Assembly (NCBI RefSeq): GCF_014287675.1
Contig: NZ_JACOPQ010000002.1
Span: 310,001 to 374,000, forward strand
Source of the DNA: Lawsonibacter faecis
GTDB taxonomy: Bacteria; Bacillota; Clostridia; Oscillospirales; Oscillospiraceae
DNA length: 64,000 nt
Direction of reading: 5' to 3'
In this document: in pieces, positions 56,069-63,352 of the stretch
Position numbering within the stretch: the first letter of the stretch is position 1
How the letters are laid out: each line of letters begins with the position of its first letter
Made by a program: the position numbers and the translations under genes
Notes under the pieces: generated by a model
Databases searched by the model: none
The model's input: the letters and a program-made list of their open reading frames with translations, nothing else
Told to the model about the DNA's origin: nothing

Positions 56069-56368
56069 CTAGTATCTTTGGACAAGCTGTGAAATCAGAG
56101 TTTTGCAGGTATTCATTTGGATACAGGCATAGAAGGCTTCCGTAACTTCCTTCCCCTGTCCGGCCGTCAGGGCGTTTTCGGCGTCTTCCGCCGTCTCCCA
56201 GAGGACGAAGTCGGTCCACACGGCCTCCTGTACATAATGTTCCCAGGAGATGAATCCGCTCGCCTTGGAGATGACTTCGTCGTGCAGCTTTTTTGTCCGT
56301 GCGATAAACTGTTCCGCACTCACGTTTTTCTTGAGCTTGTATGAGAAAATCCACGCGGTTGCCGCCAT
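56069..56368 (-). CDS. small dimeric alpha/beta-barrel (ABM-like) protein
   Basis: 99 residues, ATG behind AAGGAGG. It has the ferredoxin-like fold pattern of antibiotic-biosynthesis-monooxygenase-like proteins (AWIFSYKLKKNVSAEQFIARTKKLHDEVISKASGFISWEHY). Substrate unknown. It lies 28 nt after the deformylase gene and may be the last gene of the cluster starting at 58246. Confidence 0.65.
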   Translation of the reverse strand: MAATAWIFSYKLKKNVSAEQFIARTKKLHDEVISKASGFISWEHYVQEAVWTDFVLWETAEDAENALTAGQGKEVTEAFYACIQMNTCKTLISQLVQRY

Positions 56369-56395
56369 AAAGGGTCCTCCTTTTTTCTGTCCATT

Positions 56396-56806
56396 TTAGA
56401 TGAGTATCCCGTCGCAGTGGTCGATCTCGTGCTGGATAATCTGGGCCGTCCAGCCGGTGAAGGTCTTGAAGCGGGTCTGAAAGGCCCCGTTCTGATACCG
56501 CACCTTGATGGACCTCCAACGCCTGGTCCGGCGGGCGCCGGAGAGGGACAGGCAGCCCTCCACGGCCTCGTAGGGTTCGGACTTCTTCACAATCTCGGGG
56601 TTGAACATCACCATGTACGTCCCCTCGCTGTCGAAGGCGATCAGGCGCTTGTTGACGCCGATCATATTGGCCGCCATGCCCACGCAGCCGTCCCTGTGGG
56701 CCTCCAGGGTCTCCAGCAGATCCTCGGCAGCGGGCAGATCGGCCGGACCGGCGGGCTCCGCCCGCCGGGAGAGAAAGGCGGCGTCCCTCATGATGTCCCG
56801 TATCAC
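56396..56806 (-). CDS. def: peptide deformylase
   Basis: 136 residues. The GTG at 56806 is chosen because AAGGAGG stands eight bases before it; the GTG at 56815 abuts the same site. Motifs are CVGMAANMIG (motif 1), EGCLS (83-87) and HEIDH (127-131), which supplies the metal ligands Cys85, His127 and His131. The usual Gln of GxGxAAxQ is replaced by Asn. It removes formyl groups from new proteins, probably as a second or specialised deformylase. Overlaps the DUF6933 gene by four bases. Confidence 0.85.
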   Translation of the reverse strand: MIRDIMRDAAFLSRRAEPAGPADLPAAEDLLETLEAHRDGCVGMAANMIGVNKRLIAFDSEGTYMVMFNPEIVKKSEPYEAVEGCLSLSGARRTRRWRSIKVRYQNGAFQTRFKTFTGWTAQIIQHEIDHCDGILI

Positions 56807-57327
56807 AGTCCGCACCTCCTTACTTCCTCAAGCAGGCACAGCCCCAGCCGCTCGGCGGCTGGGGCCAGACCCTCATATCCGACGCAGCGGCTGGGTTTTC
56901 CGTTTACGGCGTGCTCCAGCAGGGGCTGCTCCCGTGCTGTGGGGTCCAGCGCATAGTCCAGCGCCGCCACATCGTCCCAGGCCCGGTTGAGGAAGGCAAC
57001 CTCCCGCCGTCCGTGTGTTTTGGTCATCCGCACCGCTTCGGACCGGCGCAGGTAGTCCGCGACGGCTTCAGGCGGGAGTTCGGCGGCCGCAAGGCTGCGG
57101 CCCAGGCCGTCCCGGAAGGTGTCCTCCAGGCGCTCCCACGCCCGCCGGCTGAGATCGAAGAGGACCAAGGCGTACCGGCTGCGGCAGTGGACGGCCAGCA
57201 GGCTGGGCCGGCCCCGGAGGGGGATGATATGGAGATCCCAGCGGAAGCTGCCGTCCGGCTCCCGGCCGCCGGGGAGCGGCCCCCGCTTGAGATGCCGCTG
57301 GAGAGGAAGGGTCAGGCCGAGCTCCAT
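56803..57327 (-). CDS. DUF6933-like protein
   Basis: 174 residues, ATG behind GGGAGG. The central part (FRWDLHIIPLRGRPSLLAVHCRSRYALVLFDL and VRMTKTHGRREVAFLNRAWDDV) fits DUF6933, a family of unknown function in bacteria. It sits between the phosphodiesterase and deformylase genes in a tightly packed operon. No catalytic motif is evident. Confidence 0.6.
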   Translation of the reverse strand: MELGLTLPLQRHLKRGPLPGGREPDGSFRWDLHIIPLRGRPSLLAVHCRSRYALVLFDLSRRAWERLEDTFRDGLGRSLAAAELPPEAVADYLRRSEAVRMTKTHGRREVAFLNRAWDDVAALDYALDPTAREQPLLEHAVNGKPSRCVGYEGLAPAAERLGLCLLEEVRRCGL

Positions 57328-57329
57328 CT

Positions 57330-57791
57330 TCACGCCTCCCCGTGTGGGATCAGAATCTTTTCCACCCGGTACCGCCCCTGGCTGGCCTCCATCATGCAGA
57401 AGGTGATCTCCTGGCGGAAGCGCCGCCTGCCGCAGCTGCCGGGGTTGAGCCGGAGAACCCCGTCCCTCTCCTCGTCGGAGTACCTGTGGGAGTGGCCGCA
57501 TACAATTACGTCCACGCCGGTCAGGTCCCCGGGCACGTCCTTCTTATCGTGAACCAGGAAAAAGCGGACGCCCTCCAGGGTAAAACGGAGGCTGTGGGGA
57601 AGGTCCCGGGCCCACTCCTTGTCGTTGTTGCCCCGGACGATATAGGCCTCTTTGCAGGCGCGCAGCGCGTCCACAATGGCCTGGCCGCCCACGTCTCCGG
57701 CGTGGATGACCGCGTCCGCCCCGGCCAGGCGGGAGAGCACCTCCCCGCGCAGCAGGCCGTGGGTGTCAGACAGAATGGCAATGTGTCTCAC
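57330..57791 (-). CDS. YfcE/MJ0936-family metallophosphoesterase
   Basis: 153 residues. It has the five calcineurin-like motifs: SDTHG (8-12), HAGDVG, GNNDKE, VHDKK and GHSHR. The family are Mn/Ni-dependent phosphodiesterases of unknown natural substrate. The start overlaps the UPF0178 gene stop (ATGA), so it is coupled to that gene. Confidence 0.85.
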   Translation of the reverse strand: MRHIAILSDTHGLLRGEVLSRLAGADAVIHAGDVGGQAIVDALRACKEAYIVRGNNDKEWARDLPHSLRFTLEGVRFFLVHDKKDVPGDLTGVDVIVCGHSHRYSDEERDGVLRLNPGSCGRRRFRQEITFCMMEASQGRYRVEKILIPHGEA

Positions 57792-58246
57792 GGCGTTTCA
57801 CGCTCCGAAAGCTGAACCTCCGCCAGCAGGCGCCTGAGCGCCAGGGCGAAGTCCACGTCCTGGACGCCCCTGCGGCGGGACGGACCCTTCAGCCGCCCTC
57901 CGGCGCCGCGGATTTTTCGGGCGGTGTGGCGGGCCAGGAGCAGTGCGTCAATGTTGCCGCCCGTGTACTCCATCCCGTCCTGGTGGAGCACCCGCGCCCG
58001 CCGGGCGAGGCACATGGCGGCGAGGCCGTAGTCCTGGGTCACCACGACGTCACCGGGGCGGAGCAGGTTCACCAGCGCGAAGTCCACGCTGTCCGCGCCC
58101 TTGGAGAAGGTCAGCGTGGTCGTCCCGGGCTTTTCAAACCGGTGGCAGGTGTCGCAGAGGATGAGGCACTCCGCATGGTGTTCCCGGGCGATGGCCGCGG
58201 TGAGGTCCACCACGGGGCAGCCGTCGGCGTCAATCAGGATGCGCAT
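57788..58246 (-). CDS. UPF0178/YaiI-YqxD family protein
   Basis: 152 residues beginning MRILIDADGCPV, with TQDYGLAAMCL and the C-terminal GPSRRRGVQDVDFALAL of the YaiI/YqxD family, a PIN-like fold thought to be a nuclease. First gene of the small operon that continues with phosphodiesterase, DUF6933 and deformylase. Function in cells is not established. Confidence 0.85.
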   Translation of the reverse strand: MRILIDADGCPVVDLTAAIAREHHAECLILCDTCHRFEKPGTTTLTFSKGADSVDFALVNLLRPGDVVVTQDYGLAAMCLARRARVLHQDGMEYTGGNIDALLLARHTARKIRGAGGRLKGPSRRRGVQDVDFALALRRLLAEVQLSERETP

Positions 58247-58267
58247 GGAAGTGGCTCCTTTCCCGTG

Positions 58268-58495
58268 CTAATAGCTGGTCCGATAGAGGGGGATGACGTT
58301 GATAACCGGCTCCTCATAGGGGTGCGCCCGCTTCACGGCGCCCACCGTCAGGTCTGCTCTTTCGGTGCGGCAGGCGAGAGAAGACTCATATCGGCCCCCC
58401 CTCATAAGAGAATGACCGGCGCGCGTGACAATGCGCAGAGGGCCGTCCGGTATTGGTTCGGCTCTATTATACACCGAGACCGTCAAAACCGGCAA
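58268..58495 (-). pseudogene. fragment with C-terminal HPYEEP motif
   Basis: An open frame of 75 codons. Only the end, VGAVKRAHPYEEPVINVIPL, resembles a real protein: the NIF3/YqfO-like insert family, which is about 100 residues long. The part before it (ERADLTV) joins the motif with about ten residues missing compared with typical members. The start has no ribosome binding site. Best read as a decayed remnant. Confidence 0.4.
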
Positions 58496-58602
58496 GTCCC
58501 TGTGCGGACCTGCCGGTTTTGCTCCCGCACCCCGAGCATATCAACCCCCAAGAGCCGATTTGCTTCTGCCCCATCCGGCGCCAAAACAGTCCATGCAGGC
58601 CC

Positions 58603-58689
58603 TGATGCCGGGCGGATTCAGTCCGCTCGAGCAGGTAAAACGCCGAAGGGAGGAGCCGCCAAAGGCGGCGGAACCCAAAAAGAAAGACA
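58603..58689. repeat. tRNA-trailing repeat, copy 2
   Basis: Matches 12-97: TGATGCCGGGCGGATTCA, a divergent middle, then GCCGCCAAAGGCGGCGGAAC and the start of the terminator stem. It again lies behind the 3' end of a minus-strand tRNA sequence. Confidence 0.75.
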
Positions 58690-58718
58690 TCATCCAAAGA
58701 TGATGTCTTTCTTTTTGG
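58675..58718 (-). terminator. tRNA-Ser terminator
   Basis: A perfect 20-bp stem, CCAAAAAGAAAGACATCATC and its complement, with a 4-nt loop. It starts in the CCA of the tRNA, as at the tRNA-Gly gene. Confidence 0.8.
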
Positions 58719-58778
58719 CGGAGCGGGTGGGATTCGAACCCACGTGCCCTTGCGGACAACTTGATTTCGAGTCAAAAT
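58716..58778 (-). tRNA. 3' half of tRNA-Ser (CGA), integration site remnant
   Basis: Read on the minus strand it has an anticodon stem-loop with CTCGAAA (anticodon CGA), a long variable arm as in class II tRNAs, the T arm GTGGGTTCGAATCCCAC, the 3' acceptor strand CCGCTCC, G and CCA. The D arm and 5' acceptor strand are absent; the sequence beyond the anticodon stem is A/T-rich element DNA. This is what insertion of an integrative element into the tRNA 3' end leaves at one junction. Confidence 0.75.
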
Positions 58779-58938
58779 TCGCTATTTAGAAATAGGCGGA
58801 ATTAAGAGAAATTGAGTGATGATGGCGGAACTTGAAGAAGCCCGTATTTCAAGGGTTTTTCAAGGGTAAAAGCTCGGAAACTGGAAAAACGCCCAAAAAT
58901 CAATGAGTTCGAATAATTAGCGGTTTTACTGCTTTTTA

Positions 58939-58987
58939 GGGGAGAACTGAGCATTTTGGGGAGAACTAGGGGAGAACTGGGGAGACC
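58939..58987 (+). repeat. GGGGAGAACT direct repeats near the element end
   Basis: Copies at 58939, 58958 and 58969, plus a partial one at 58979 (GGGGAGACC). Short direct repeats close to an att site are typical arm-type binding sites for integrase or excisionase. Positions 58779-59082 hold no gene. Confidence 0.6.
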
Positions 58988-59082
58988 AAACAAGAAAAAA
59001 TCGCAGTTCCTACGACTGCGTTTTGAACAGACTTTCATGGGAAACCACCTGCCGTTGACCAATATGAAAAGGTGGTTTGAAC

Positions 59083-59685
59083 ATGAAAAATTTAGAAGCG
59101 CATTTCAAAGAGATCAAGAAGCAATACCCAAAAACCATGAGCAAGGATCAGCTATATCGGGTGGCCCACATAAGCAAGGCAACCGCACTCTATTTGCTTC
59201 AAAGCGGTGCAATTCCATGCAAGGACACGGGTAAAAAAACACGTCGCTATACCATTAAGACAGACGATGTGATCGAGTACCTGCGTCAGAGGGAAATATG
59301 CCCGGAAAAGTACAAGGCCAGTGAAGGATGGTACGCTGGGACAGCAGGTGCTAAAAAAACAATAGCTCCAAGCTGCTGGATAACGCTGACTCCTGAGCAG
59401 ACGAAAAAGTTTGAGCTGTTTTTTGAAGCGGAAATGAAGGAGATGGCGGACCTTATTACAATCGAGGAGCTTGCTGTGTTTGCTGGATACAAATCTACCT
59501 CTGTAGTAAACTGGTGCAGCAGCAAAAAGATGAAGGCATTTAAGATTGGAGGGAAATATTTTATCCCCAAAGAGTGTGCTATCAAATATTTAGCTTCAGC
59601 GGCAATGTGCCGTAATCCGCAACAGTCGTACAGGTACAAGCTGTTTGTCACAGAGTTCAGAAAACAATACAACATAAAATCATGA
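59083..59685 (+). CDS. excisionase-like helix-turn-helix protein of the ICE
   Basis: 200 residues, ATG behind AAAGGTGG; a TTG two codons earlier is less likely. Two winged-helix excisionase-like modules: about 18-70 (MSKDQLYRVAHISKATALYLLQSGAIPC...YTIKTDDVIEYL) and about 125-170 (ITIEELAVFAGYKSTSVVNWCSSKKMKAFKIGGKYFIPKE). It lies next to the att site and the direct repeats, so a role in excision or its control is likely. AT-richer than the chromosome. Confidence 0.7.
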   Translation: MKNLEAHFKEIKKQYPKTMSKDQLYRVAHISKATALYLLQSGAIPCKDTGKKTRRYTIKTDDVIEYLRQREICPEKYKASEGWYAGTAGAKKTIAPSCWITLTPEQTKKFELFFEAEMKEMADLITIEELAVFAGYKSTSVVNWCSSKKMKAFKIGGKYFIPKECAIKYLASAAMCRNPQQSYRYKLFVTEFRKQYNIKS

Positions 59686-59779
59686 AAACAGTACATAGCG
59701 CGTCTGTTTACCCAAAGTGGCGCTTGGGTCGGCAGGCGCGCTATTTTTATGCCCAGATGCGGGCGAAGGAGGTGTTATT

Positions 59780-60079
59780 GTGAAAGCATATGGGAAGTCG
59801 TGGGGCTACAACGTATATGACTGCCGGTACTGCCTGTACCGGAAAGGGAAGCTCAAGGGCTGCGTCTACCCGGACGGCTGCTGCTGTCCCGTCCCGCAAA
59901 AGCCCGCAAGACGGAACGGCATAGAACAAGTTTACGATGCAGCTGCGGACAACGGTGCTCCCGTTTCGGAGTGCGAGGGCTGTCCCTACGGAAAGGCTGC
60001 CCCCTGCATCGGATGGTGTACCAAAGAGGTCATGCGCGCCGAAGGACTTCCAAAGGAGCGTGACAGAAGCCATGTATGA
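59780..60079 (+). CDS. small Cys-rich ICE protein
   Basis: 99 residues, GTG start seven bases after AAGGAGG. Paired cysteines (YDCRYCLYRKG, GCVYPDGCCCP, CEGCPYG, CIGWC) point to zinc binding. Similar small proteins precede repA in related elements. It overlaps the repA start by eight bases. No function is assigned. Confidence 0.65.
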   Translation: MKAYGKSWGYNVYDCRYCLYRKGKLKGCVYPDGCCCPVPQKPARRNGIEQVYDAAADNGAPVSECEGCPYGKAAPCIGWCTKEVMRAEGLPKERDRSHV

Positions 60080-61007
60080 CTATTTCTACGGCGCGGAAGC
60101 GGAACAGTTCTCCTTCTATCGTATCCCCAAGGTGCTGTTCACGGAGGAACGGTTCAGAAGCGTTTCCGCAGAAGCCAAGGTGCTCTACGGTCTGCTCCTT
60201 GACCGTATGAGCCTGAGCTGCAAGAACGGCTGGCTGGATAAAGAAGGACGTGTGTATATCATCTTCACCATCGAGGAGGTCATGACCGCTCTGGGCTGCG
60301 CCGACCAGAAGGCCGGAAAGCTGCTGCATGAGCTGGAGAGCAAATGCCGCCTCATCGAGCGCAAGCGGCAGGGGCTGGGCAAGCCCAACCTCATCTACGT
60401 CAAGAACTTTGTGGATAACCATGTGGATAACACATCGGGCAGTACCACACCCTCCCCGGAATCACGATTCCAGAACCGTGAAAATCACGATTCAGGAGCA
60501 GTGAAAATCACGGATCAAGAATCGTTAAAATCACGATCTAATAATACTGAGAATAATGATACTGATTTTAGTGATACGGATTCCTTTCCCTTCACTTCGT
60601 TCAGGAGGGATCACGGGCGGGAAGCGAAAGGAAACGAAGCGGCTCTGAGAGAGCGGTACAGAGAGCTTATTGCGGAGAACATCGCCTATGACGCACTCCT
60701 GACAGACTATCCATACGAGCAGGACACGTTGGAAGAAATCCTGGAGCTGCTGGTGGATGTTGTCTGTACGACAAAAAGCTCCGTCCGCATTTCCGGCGAC
60801 GATAAGCCCGCCGAGGTGGTCAGGAGCCAGTTTTTGAAGCTGAACAGCGAGCACATCCGCTTTGTGGTGGGCGGGCTGAAGGAAAACACCACCCGCATCC
60901 GCAATATGCGCCAGTATCTTTTAGCCACGCTGTATAACGCCCCTCTGACCATCGGGAACTACTACCGAAGCCTTGTGAGCCACGATATGTCGAAGGGATT
61001 CATCTGA
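60072..61007 (+). CDS. repA: RepA N-terminal domain replication initiator of the ICE
   Basis: 311 residues. The N-terminal RepA_N domain (about 5-118: FYRIPKVLFTEERFRSVSAEAKVLYGLLLDRMSLSCKNGWLDKEGRVYIIFT) is the winged helix of Firmicute plasmid and ICE initiators. The middle (about 125-180) is Ser/Asn/Asp-rich and disordered, often with the origin nearby. The C-terminal domain (about 195-311) is the DUF6017-like helical part usual in ICE versions. It probably supports replication of the excised circle. Confidence 0.85.
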   Translation: MYDYFYGAEAEQFSFYRIPKVLFTEERFRSVSAEAKVLYGLLLDRMSLSCKNGWLDKEGRVYIIFTIEEVMTALGCADQKAGKLLHELESKCRLIERKRQGLGKPNLIYVKNFVDNHVDNTSGSTTPSPESRFQNRENHDSGAVKITDQESLKSRSNNTENNDTDFSDTDSFPFTSFRRDHGREAKGNEAALRERYRELIAENIAYDALLTDYPYEQDTLEEILELLVDVVCTTKSSVRISGDDKPAEVVRSQFLKLNSEHIRFVVGGLKENTTRIRNMRQYLLATLYNAPLTIGNYYRSLVSHDMSKGFI

Positions 61008-61057
61008 GCCGCAGGTTATTGCCTGCGGCTTTGGCATTTTCAGGAGGTGATGCGACC

Positions 61058-61933
61058 GTGCCGAAACAGAAACCCAACGAACAGGTACAGCAGATACCGC
61101 TTTCAGAGATTCGTCCCTTCAAGAACCACCCCTTCAAGGTGACGGACGACGAGCTCATGCAGCAGACCATCGACAGCATCATGCAGGTGGGCGTCCTCAA
61201 CCCCGCCATCATCCGCCCCGCACCGGAGGGCGGATACGAAATGGTAGCCGGACACAGGCGGCTCCATGCCGCAGACCTTGCGGGGCTGAAAACCATACCG
61301 GCCATCGTCCGCAATCTTGACGATGACGAGGCGGTGATCCTCATGGTGGACAGCAACTTGCAGCGGGAAACCATCAGCCCCATGGAGCGGGCGCAGGCGT
61401 ACAAAATGAAGCTGGAAGCGTTGAAGCATCAGGGAAAACGGGTGGATTTGGAGGATAAGTCAACTTCTCGCCAAGTTGGCGAGAAGTCATGGGCTGTTGC
61501 CAAAGTCGGTGCTGATGCAAACGAAAGTGAAAGACAGGTACACAGATATATCCGTCTCACCGAGCTTCTGCCGGAGGTGCAGAAAAAGGTGGACAGCAAG
61601 GAGATCGCATTCAGCCCCGCCGTGGAGCTGTCATATCTCACCCATGATGAGCAGAAGCAGTTTCTGGACGCAATGGACTATTCCCAGAACACGCCCTCCC
61701 TTTCCCAGGCACAGCGGCTCAAGAAGCTCAGCCGGGAGGGAAGATGTACGCAGGAGGCCATGCGCTCCATCATGTCCGAGGAAAAGAAGGAGGAACAGGA
61801 GCGCATCACGCTGAGCAGCGATACCCTCCGCAAATATTTCCCCCGAAGCTACACGCCCCTGCAAATGCAGCAGACCATCATCAAGCTCCTGGAGCAGTGG
61901 CAGAAAAAACAGCAGCGCCGGAACGAGCGCTGA
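61058..61933 (+). CDS. ParB/Spo0J-family protein of the ICE
   Basis: 291 residues, GTG start ten bases after AGGAGG. The ParB N-terminal CTPase fold has IPLSEIRPFKNHPFKV, GVLNPAIIRP and GYEMVAGHRRLHAA. A helix-turn-helix covers about 165-215, with a charged C-terminal tail. It helps partition or regulate the circular intermediate. A ParA gene is not seen within the window. Confidence 0.85.
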   Translation: MPKQKPNEQVQQIPLSEIRPFKNHPFKVTDDELMQQTIDSIMQVGVLNPAIIRPAPEGGYEMVAGHRRLHAADLAGLKTIPAIVRNLDDDEAVILMVDSNLQRETISPMERAQAYKMKLEALKHQGKRVDLEDKSTSRQVGEKSWAVAKVGADANESERQVHRYIRLTELLPEVQKKVDSKEIAFSPAVELSYLTHDEQKQFLDAMDYSQNTPSLSQAQRLKKLSREGRCTQEAMRSIMSEEKKEEQERITLSSDTLRKYFPRSYTPLQMQQTIIKLLEQWQKKQQRRNER

Positions 61934-61950
61934 GAAAGGCAGGTTTATCC

Positions 61951-62208
61951 ATGAACGTAACCATCAACATCTACGGCGACGTACACATCCACTGTGACTG
62001 CTGCGACGAACGCGGCGTATATGCCGACGACCTTGAGGAAAGCCCCGAAGTCCCATATGAAGATGCACCCGATACGGAGGATGACAGCGAAGAAATCGAG
62101 CTGTCCATTGCGAAAGCGGAAGCTATGGTCAAGGCAGTGGCGGAGCTGCTCTTTCCCTTTCTTCCGGCTGAAATTGACGAGGGAGGCGGCGCGCATGAAG
62201 GAATTTGA
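61951..62208 (+). CDS. small acidic ICE protein
   Basis: 85 residues. MNVTINIYGDVHIHCDCCDE suggests a short beta strand and a possible metal site, followed by an acidic stretch and a hydrophobic helix near the end (AEAMVKAVAELLFPFL). Overlaps the next gene by 14 bases. Common in this element family, function unknown. Confidence 0.6.
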   Translation: MNVTINIYGDVHIHCDCCDERGVYADDLEESPEVPYEDAPDTEDDSEEIELSIAKAEAMVKAVAELLFPFLPAEIDEGGGAHEGI

Positions 62209-62809
62209 CGTGACCATCACCGAAACGCTGAAGCTCACCGTGTCCGTGGAGGCTTCTTCCAAAGAGGAAGCACAACAGATGGTAAGCGACCAGTGGCACG
62301 CCGGGGATCATATTCTGGATGCGGACAATTTCGTGGAGGTGGAGTTTGAGAGCAATGACGGCAAGGAAATATCCGCCGAAAAAGCGCAGGACGACACCCT
62401 CGAGGTGCTCATGGTGGAGCCGGGACAGTACCCGCGCGTGGAGCGCATCGGCTCAGACCTCGCTTCCTTGCAGAAGGCGGTGGACGGCTATATCGAGGCG
62501 GTCTACCCATATGACGACCCCGTGGCGCTGATATGCGGGGAGGAAGCCAAGCTGGAGGGCAAGCCCCTGAACCGCGCCCTGCGGGACGAGGACGGCGATA
62601 TCTACGATATTGTGGCCGGTAAATTCTTCCTCTGCGGTCTGGGGGATGAGAACTTTGCGTCTCTGCCGAAGGAGCTGCAACAGAAATACGAGGAAAAGTT
62701 CCGTCAGCCGGAAGCCTTTTTGAAGATGGGCAGCAAAATTATGGCGATCCCTACCGAGCCCGCCAAGGCTGCGGGCAAGGGCAAGACCGCTCCGGTGACA
62801 GAGCGATGA
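62195..62809 (+). CDS. DpnD/PcfM-like and DUF3846 protein of the ICE
   Basis: 204 residues, ATG behind GGGAGG. Residues 1-55 fit the DpnD/PcfM domain (KEFDVTITETLKLTVSVEASSKEEAQQ). Residues about 70-185 fit DUF3846 (VEPGQYPRVERIGSDLASLQKAVDGYIEAVYPYDDPVALICGEEAKLEG). Both belong to conjugative elements of Firmicutes. It lies just ahead of pcfB. Precise role unknown. Confidence 0.75.
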   Translation: MKEFDVTITETLKLTVSVEASSKEEAQQMVSDQWHAGDHILDADNFVEVEFESNDGKEISAEKAQDDTLEVLMVEPGQYPRVERIGSDLASLQKAVDGYIEAVYPYDDPVALICGEEAKLEGKPLNRALRDEDGDIYDIVAGKFFLCGLGDENFASLPKELQQKYEEKFRQPEAFLKMGSKIMAIPTEPAKAAGKGKTAPVTER

Positions 62810-62848
62810 TACCATCACTCCCAATGCGAACGGAAGGAGGAAAAACTC

Positions 62849-63352
62849 ATGCAGGAAGAAATTGAAAACAGAACTGTCACTCTGATCATCTCCGCCGTCA
62901 AGCTGACCGCACGGGAGCTGAAGGCCGGGATGGATAAATATCTTTCCGAAAAGAAGAGCAAAGCCATGGAAAAGGCGCGTGCCGCGCCTGAAAAGCCCAG
63001 CGGCAAGCAGACGGTGAGGCAGCTCATAGGGCAGAATCAGGGCGTATCCAACATTGAGATCACCAACAGCAATATCAAAGGCTTTGAGCGCATAGCTCGG
63101 AAATACGGCGTGGATTTTGCCGTTAAGAAAGACCGCAGCGTTTCACCGCCGAAATACTTTGTGTTCTTTAAGGCGAGGGACGCGGATGCACTGACGGCGG
63201 CGTTCAAGGAATACACGGCATATGAGCTTAAACGCGCCGCCAAAGCGCAGAACCGTCCCTCCGTGCTGGCGCATCTGCAAGCACTCAAGGCGAAGGTTCA
63301 GGCCATTACGCCGGGTAAATCCCGAAACCAGAACAGGGGCATCACGATATGA
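62849..63352 (+). CDS. pcfB: PcfB-family conjugation protein
   Basis: 167 residues, ATG behind GGAGGA. It has the PcfB/DUF3801 pattern: VTLIISAVKLTARELKAGMDKYL, GKQTVRQLIGQNQG and FERIARKYGVDFAVKKD. In pCF10 PcfB is an adaptor that links the relaxosome to the VirD4 coupling protein PcfC. The stop overlaps the virD4 start (ATGA), matching that partnership. Confidence 0.85.
   Translation: MQEEIENRTVTLIISAVKLTARELKAGMDKYLSEKKSKAMEKARAAPEKPSGKQTVRQLIGQNQGVSNIEITNSNIKGFERIARKYGVDFAVKKDRSVSPPKYFVFFKARDADALTAAFKEYTAYELKRAAKAQNRPSVLAHLQALKAKVQAITPGKSRNQNRGITI

Noticed and set aside
58802..59062. Minus-strand open frame of 86 codons at the element end
   Set aside because: Lies over the direct repeats and A/T-rich att region; composition is not protein-like and no ribosome binding site is seen.
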